From NCBI GenBank assembly GCA_947585525.1, contig CANPXA010000018.1, positions 1 through 15,719 on the forward strand: DNA of 15,719 nucleotides, written 5' to 3'. The DNA is from an uncultured Akkermansia sp. Its GTDB lineage: Bacteria; Verrucomicrobiota; Verrucomicrobiia; Verrucomicrobiales; Akkermansiaceae. How positions within the stretch are numbered: position 1 is the stretch's first letter; every line of letters begins with the position of its first letter. The notes below the pieces were generated by a model that did not search any database, was not told where the DNA came from, and saw only the letters and a program-made list of their open reading frames with translations. The translations under genes were made by a program, and so were the position numbers. Of this stretch, positions 12,623-15,719 are shown piece after piece.

Positions 12623-15300
12623 CCGTGGCGGAGGTAACACCAGTACAGCTTGAACTGAGAGCGGATGGTACACTTTTTGTGTTACCCCGTGGGGAACATC
12701 CCCGGTTGGAGAGAGCTTTTAACGCCGGAGTCGGGTCTGGGATGCTGGATTTGCTTCGGTATGGGGTGCCGACCGGGGCAGCATCTGTGATGGTTTGGCT
12801 GCGGGACAGGACACGGGAGAGAATGATGGAGTACTTGCGATTGCTCAGGCGCGGGGAAAATGAATGGCCTTCGGAGAGTCCGGAGCAGCTTGTGAAGTTG
12901 CTGGAGGGGATGCCCCCTTTATCGGGGGAGGAGGTGGGCGTCGGACAGCTCGGAGAGTGGTTTGCAGAGCTGCCGGGCGCGTTGCGTGAGCTTGCACGGC
13001 GGGAATGTTGCACGGAGGAGGAATGGCTGAGTCGGCTGGGCGATGGGTGGCAGCAGCTCGGCATGATATGTTTTCATCTGGCAGAAAATGCGGGAGAGAG
13101 GGCAGAGAGTGCGCCTTTTGCATTTTTGGCCACTTTTGTACACAAGGTGGGGCACGATGGGAGGGCGCGGCATATTCCGTTGGGGAATGCGGCGACGATG
13201 TTGGCCAATGATCGCACGGCGCTGTTGAGCTTGTTGCGTCCGCTACAGGCTGCGGCCGAGAAAGATGAATTTTTACGGACGTTGATCAACTCACGAGAAG
13301 TGTACAAGCCGTGTGCCTGGACGGCGCGGAAGGCGTACCGGTTTTTATCCGTGGCGGAGAAAGTGGAGGAAGCCGGCATCGAGGTACGCATGGTGAATTT
13401 GTGGAAGAAGCAACCGAGGCACGTCGAACTGGAAGTGCGGGTCGATTTGGCAGAACAGGGAGGGAAGGGCGCTCCTAGCGTGAGCATCCGTTCTCTGTTA
13501 AAGTTTTCACCGCAGATCGTGTTGGGGGATTATCGGTTGAGTGCGGAGGAATGGCAGCAGTTGATGGAGGGGGAGGACGGACTGGTGCGGTTCCGTGGGG
13601 AGTGGGTTTTACTGGACAAGCAGAGGTTGCAGACCCTGCTGGAGAGTTGGACGCGAGCATCACGGATGGCGCACGCGGGAATTCCCATGATAGCCGGGTT
13701 GCGTTTCCTGATGGGGCAAACTTCCGGCAAGAGCGTGCAGATTCCCCCTGCGGATGAGGGAGTGCATCCCGTCGCCGGAGCTCGATTGGCCTTGGCGTTG
13801 AGCAATCTGCATTTTGGAAATGAATTGCCGAATTTACCATCGGATTTGGAACGTACCTTGCGCACGTACCAGCTGGACGGGGTGAGGTTTTTGTCCAATG
13901 TCACGGAGGCAGGGTTTGGGGCGTGTTTGGCGGATGACATGGGGTTGGGAAAGACGTTGCAGGTGATTGCCTGGTTGGTGCATCTGCAGAGGAGTGGGAA
14001 GATAGGAGGAGGGAAGGGCGCGGCGTTGGTCGTGACTCCGGCATCACTGCTCACGAACTGGCAGCACGAGCTGAGCAGATTTGCCCCGCAACTCAAGGTT
14101 GTCTTGCTCCATCCGTACGCTCTGAAGCGGTCGGAAATTGCGTTGCTGCACAGCAATCCGGAGTGGCTGATGCGTGAGGCGCACGTGGCTCTCACGACGT
14201 ACGGCATAGCGACGCGGGAGGAGGGATTGGCGCGTGTGAAGTATCCGGCGCTCGTGTTGGACGAGGCTCAGGCAATCAAGACAGGAGGGTCACAGAGAAC
14301 GAAGGCCATGTTGCGGTATCATTCCGGGCGGCGTGTGGCGCTCACAGGAACGCCCGTGGAGAATTCACTGACGGAATTGCACTCCCTGTTTGAGTATCTG
14401 AATCCGGGGTTGCTGGGAAGCGTGAAAGAATTCCATGCTATGGTGAGCAAAATGGGGGAGGACTATACCCAGTTGCGGCGATTGGTACGGCCTTTTTTGT
14501 TGCGTCGGGTGAAGAGTGATCCGGGCTTGTTGCCGGAGCTTCCGGCAAAGACAGAGGTGCCGGCGTATTGCCTGCTGACCCCGGAGCAGGCGAGACTCTA
14601 CGCGAAGGAGGTCGAGAATCTGAGAGCTGTTCTGGCTGAGGCGGAGGCTTCGACACGGGTGATGCTCATTCTTCCTATTTTAGGTCGCCTCAAGCAGATA
14701 TGCAATCATCCGGCGCAGTATTTGGGCGAGTCGTACTATGATCCGGCGTTGAGTGGAAAATTTGAGCGCCTCGGGCACCTGGCGAAACGCATCAAAGAAG
14801 CGGGAGAGAGTTGCCTCGTATTCACCCAGTACCGAAGTATCATGCCTCACCTGCACGACTATCTGGAGGAGATATTCGGTGCGCCCGGTTTGATGCTACA
14901 CGGTGGGGTTGCGATACCCGACAGGAAAAGGCTGGTGGAGGAATTCCAGACACCGGGGGGACCTCGTTTCTTCATCTTGTCCTTACGGGCAGCGGGAACC
15001 GGACTCAACCTCACCCGAGCCAACCATGTCATTCATTTTGATCGCTGGTGGAATCCGGCCGTAGAAAACCAGGCGAGTGATCGGGCGCACCGTATGGGGC
15101 AGCAACGTCCCGTCATGATCCATCCCCTCATCTGCAACGGAACTATTGAGCAGAACATTCATTCCATGCTCCTCAGGAAAACAGCTATGGCAGATTCTCT
15201 CCTCTCCGGTGGGTTGGAGAACTTGCTGTTGCATTTGAGCGCGGAGGAATTGATGGAGTTGGTGGGTGGCATCGGAGGGGAACACGACCCGGGAGAGTAG
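12619..15300 (+). CDS. SNF2-family helicase-like ATPase
   Basis: 893 residues. The C-terminal half is a complete SWI2/SNF2 ATPase: motif I DDMGLGKT (439-446), motif II DEAQ (548-551), motif III TGTP (576-579), FLLRRVKSD, motif V SLRAAGTGLNLT, motif VI QASDRAHRMGQ (818-828), with WWNPAVENQ just before. Residues about 290-345 (LLKFSPQIVLGDYRL, RFRGEWVLLD) resemble the SNF2-associated domain found ahead of many bacterial SNF2 proteins; residues 1-290 are not recognised, and no SWIM zinc finger is seen. Such proteins move along double-stranded DNA and remodel protein-DNA or polymerase complexes; the bacterial role is poorly defined. Start shares ATGA with the ABC ATPase stop. It is the last gene of the grpE-led series; a repeat module follows. 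Confidence 0.95.
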   Translation: MTVAEVTPVQLELRADGTLFVLPRGEHPRLERAFNAGVGSGMLDLLRYGVPTGAASVMVWLRDRTRERMMEYLRLLRRGENEWPSESPEQLVKLLEGMPPLSGEEVGVGQLGEWFAELPGALRELARRECCTEEEWLSRLGDGWQQLGMICFHLAENAGERAESAPFAFLATFVHKVGHDGRARHIPLGNAATMLANDRTALLSLLRPLQAAAEKDEFLRTLINSREVYKPCAWTARKAYRFLSVAEKVEEAGIEVRMVNLWKKQPRHVELEVRVDLAEQGGKGAPSVSIRSLLKFSPQIVLGDYRLSAEEWQQLMEGEDGLVRFRGEWVLLDKQRLQTLLESWTRASRMAHAGIPMIAGLRFLMGQTSGKSVQIPPADEGVHPVAGARLALALSNLHFGNELPNLPSDLERTLRTYQLDGVRFLSNVTEAGFGACLADDMGLGKTLQVIAWLVHLQRSGKIGGGKGAALVVTPASLLTNWQHELSRFAPQLKVVLLHPYALKRSEIALLHSNPEWLMREAHVALTTYGIATREEGLARVKYPALVLDEAQAIKTGGSQRTKAMLRYHSGRRVALTGTPVENSLTELHSLFEYLNPGLLGSVKEFHAMVSKMGEDYTQLRRLVRPFLLRRVKSDPGLLPELPAKTEVPAYCLLTPEQARLYAKEVENLRAVLAEAEASTRVMLILPILGRLKQICNHPAQYLGESYYDPALSGKFERLGHLAKRIKEAGESCLVFTQYRSIMPHLHDYLEEIFGAPGLMLHGGVAIPDRKRLVEEFQTPGGPRFFILSLRAAGTGLNLTRANHVIHFDRWWNPAVENQASDRAHRMGQQRPVMIHPLICNGTIEQNIHSMLLRKTAMADSLLSGGLENLLLHLSAEELMELVGGIGGEHDPGE

Positions 15301-15303
15301 ATT

Positions 15304-15407
15304 GATGGAACGATGGACGATGGACGATGGAAAAATTCCCGCGCGTAGCGCGCAAATTTCCCAAATCGTAAATCGTAAATAAACAAACGCATTTCCAATG
15401 CGTTTGT
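15304..15407. repeat. Modular palindromic repeat, copy C, upstream of nuoA
   Basis: Begins with tandem CGATGGA units (15311-15330), then palindrome GCGCG-TAG-CGCGC (15341-15353) inside AAATT-type flanks, then short units TCGTAAA (15367-15380), then hairpin ACAAACGCATT (15383-15393) with AATGCGTTTGT (15397-15407). It ends ten bases before the nuoA -35 box. Confidence 0.75.
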
Positions 15408-15416
15408 CCTGGGTTC

Positions 15417-15445
15417 TTGACTCTTGAGGTCGTTTTTGGTATAGT
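15417..15445 (+). promoter_or_regulatory. Sigma-70 promoter of nuoA
   Basis: TTGACT (15417-15422), 17 bases, TATAGT (15440-15445). Predicted start near 15452, five bases before the ATG, so the mRNA would be almost leaderless. Confidence 0.78.
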
Positions 15446-15456
15446 GGGCGCAGGAT

Positions 15457-15719
15457 ATGGGACAGGAATATTTTTCAGCGTTGGTGCAGCTTTTGGCGGG
15501 CTTTGGCTTTGCCGGGTTGATCTTGGTGCTCAGCGTGATTTTCGGACGCAGGGCGAAGGTACGCAAGGCGCAGGATGTGCCTTACGAGTGTGGCAATGTG
15601 CCGGAGGGCGATGGGGCGCCGAGCTTCTTCTCGATCAAGTATTACTTGGTGGCGGTGTTGTTTTTGGTGTTTGACTTGGAGGTGATTTTTCTGTATCCGT
15701 GGGCGCTCAACTTTAAGGA
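15457..15719 (+). CDS. nuoA: NADH-quinone oxidoreductase subunit A, cut by window edge
   Basis: The open frame runs from ATG 15457 off the right edge (87 complete codons of the usual 120-135). NuoA is a small membrane subunit of respiratory complex I, beside the quinone channel. Visible: a first transmembrane helix (about residues 10-28), then the conserved loop with PYECG (about 45-49, carrying the conserved Cys), and the diagnostic second helix segment FSIKYYLVAVLFLVFDLEV followed by FLYPWA. Being the usual first gene of the nuo operon, it suggests the remaining subunits lie to the right. The only ribosome-site-like bases are AGGAT abutting the ATG. Confidence 0.97.
   Translation, partial: MGQEYFSALVQLLAGFGFAGLILVLSVIFGRRAKVRKAQDVPYECGNVPEGDGAPSFFSIKYYLVAVLFLVFDLEVIFLYPWALNFK

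Noticed and set aside
11801..12673. 290-residue minus-strand open frame opposite the ABC ATPase
   Set aside because: The plus strand has a full set of ABC motifs; the minus translation is His/Pro/Leu-rich with no domain, a shadow frame.
15304..15407. Short regular repeats considered as a CRISPR array
   Set aside because: Units are 7-9 bases, directly adjacent, without unique spacers, and no cas gene is present.

Overview
The window holds two unlike halves meeting at a pair of tRNA genes. Bases 1 to about 5260 are the integrase-proximal end of an integrated mobile element, probably a prophage or a phage-like integrative element, with every gene on the minus strand. Bases about 5260 to 15719 are ordinary bacterial chromosome. 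The conserved genes (guaB, grpE, dnaJ, rsmE, an Opp/Dpp-type ATPase, an SNF2 helicase, nuoA) are certainly bacterial. Moderate-to-high GC, scarcity of Shine-Dalgarno sequences on host genes and this gene order would fit the PVC group (for example Verrucomicrobiota), but this is a guess; no marker here settles the taxon.

Mobile element (read right to left): a tyrosine integrase (3869-5113) next to tRNA-Val; a lysine-rich protein of unknown function (2600-3670); a repeat-rich intergenic control region (2429-2542); then a tight cluster of an excisionase-like HTH protein, an HTH protein, an ERCC4-family nuclease, a phage-type replication protein with a charged repetitive linker, and a DnaC-like AAA+ helicase loader cut by the left window edge. 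The last four genes are joined by ATGA start/stop overlaps, so this is a replication module read as one unit. The initiator linker carries iteron-like DNA repeats that could be the element's origin. tRNA-Val has an imperfect acceptor stem, as expected if integration replaced its 3' end.

Chromosomal part: a tRNA-Tyr/tRNA-Val operon (minus) with a good promoter and a terminator; guaB (plus); a lipoprotein with a long Ser/Asp/Glu tail (minus), flanked by two ~120-bp inverted copies of an unrecognised sequence; a ~940-bp intergenic stretch packed with repeats; then grpE-dnaJ-rsmE-ABC ATPase-SNF2 helicase, the last three overlapping by 1 or 4 bases; and the start of nuoA, first gene of a respiratory complex I operon, cut by the right edge.

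The least explained features are non-coding. (1) A modular intergenic element, two palindromes joined by TCGTAA-type short repeats, occurs four times in the chromosomal part and not in the mobile element; two copies lie directly upstream of the grpE and nuoA promoters. (2) Both of those promoters are near-consensus and sit only 10 to 11 bases before the usable ATG, so both mRNAs should be almost leaderless. (3) One arm of the inverted pair carries a good promoter pointing at a strong terminator about 80 bases on, a possible small RNA antisense to the 3' end of the lipoprotein mRNA. No CRISPR array, insertion sequence or recognisable defence system is visible.
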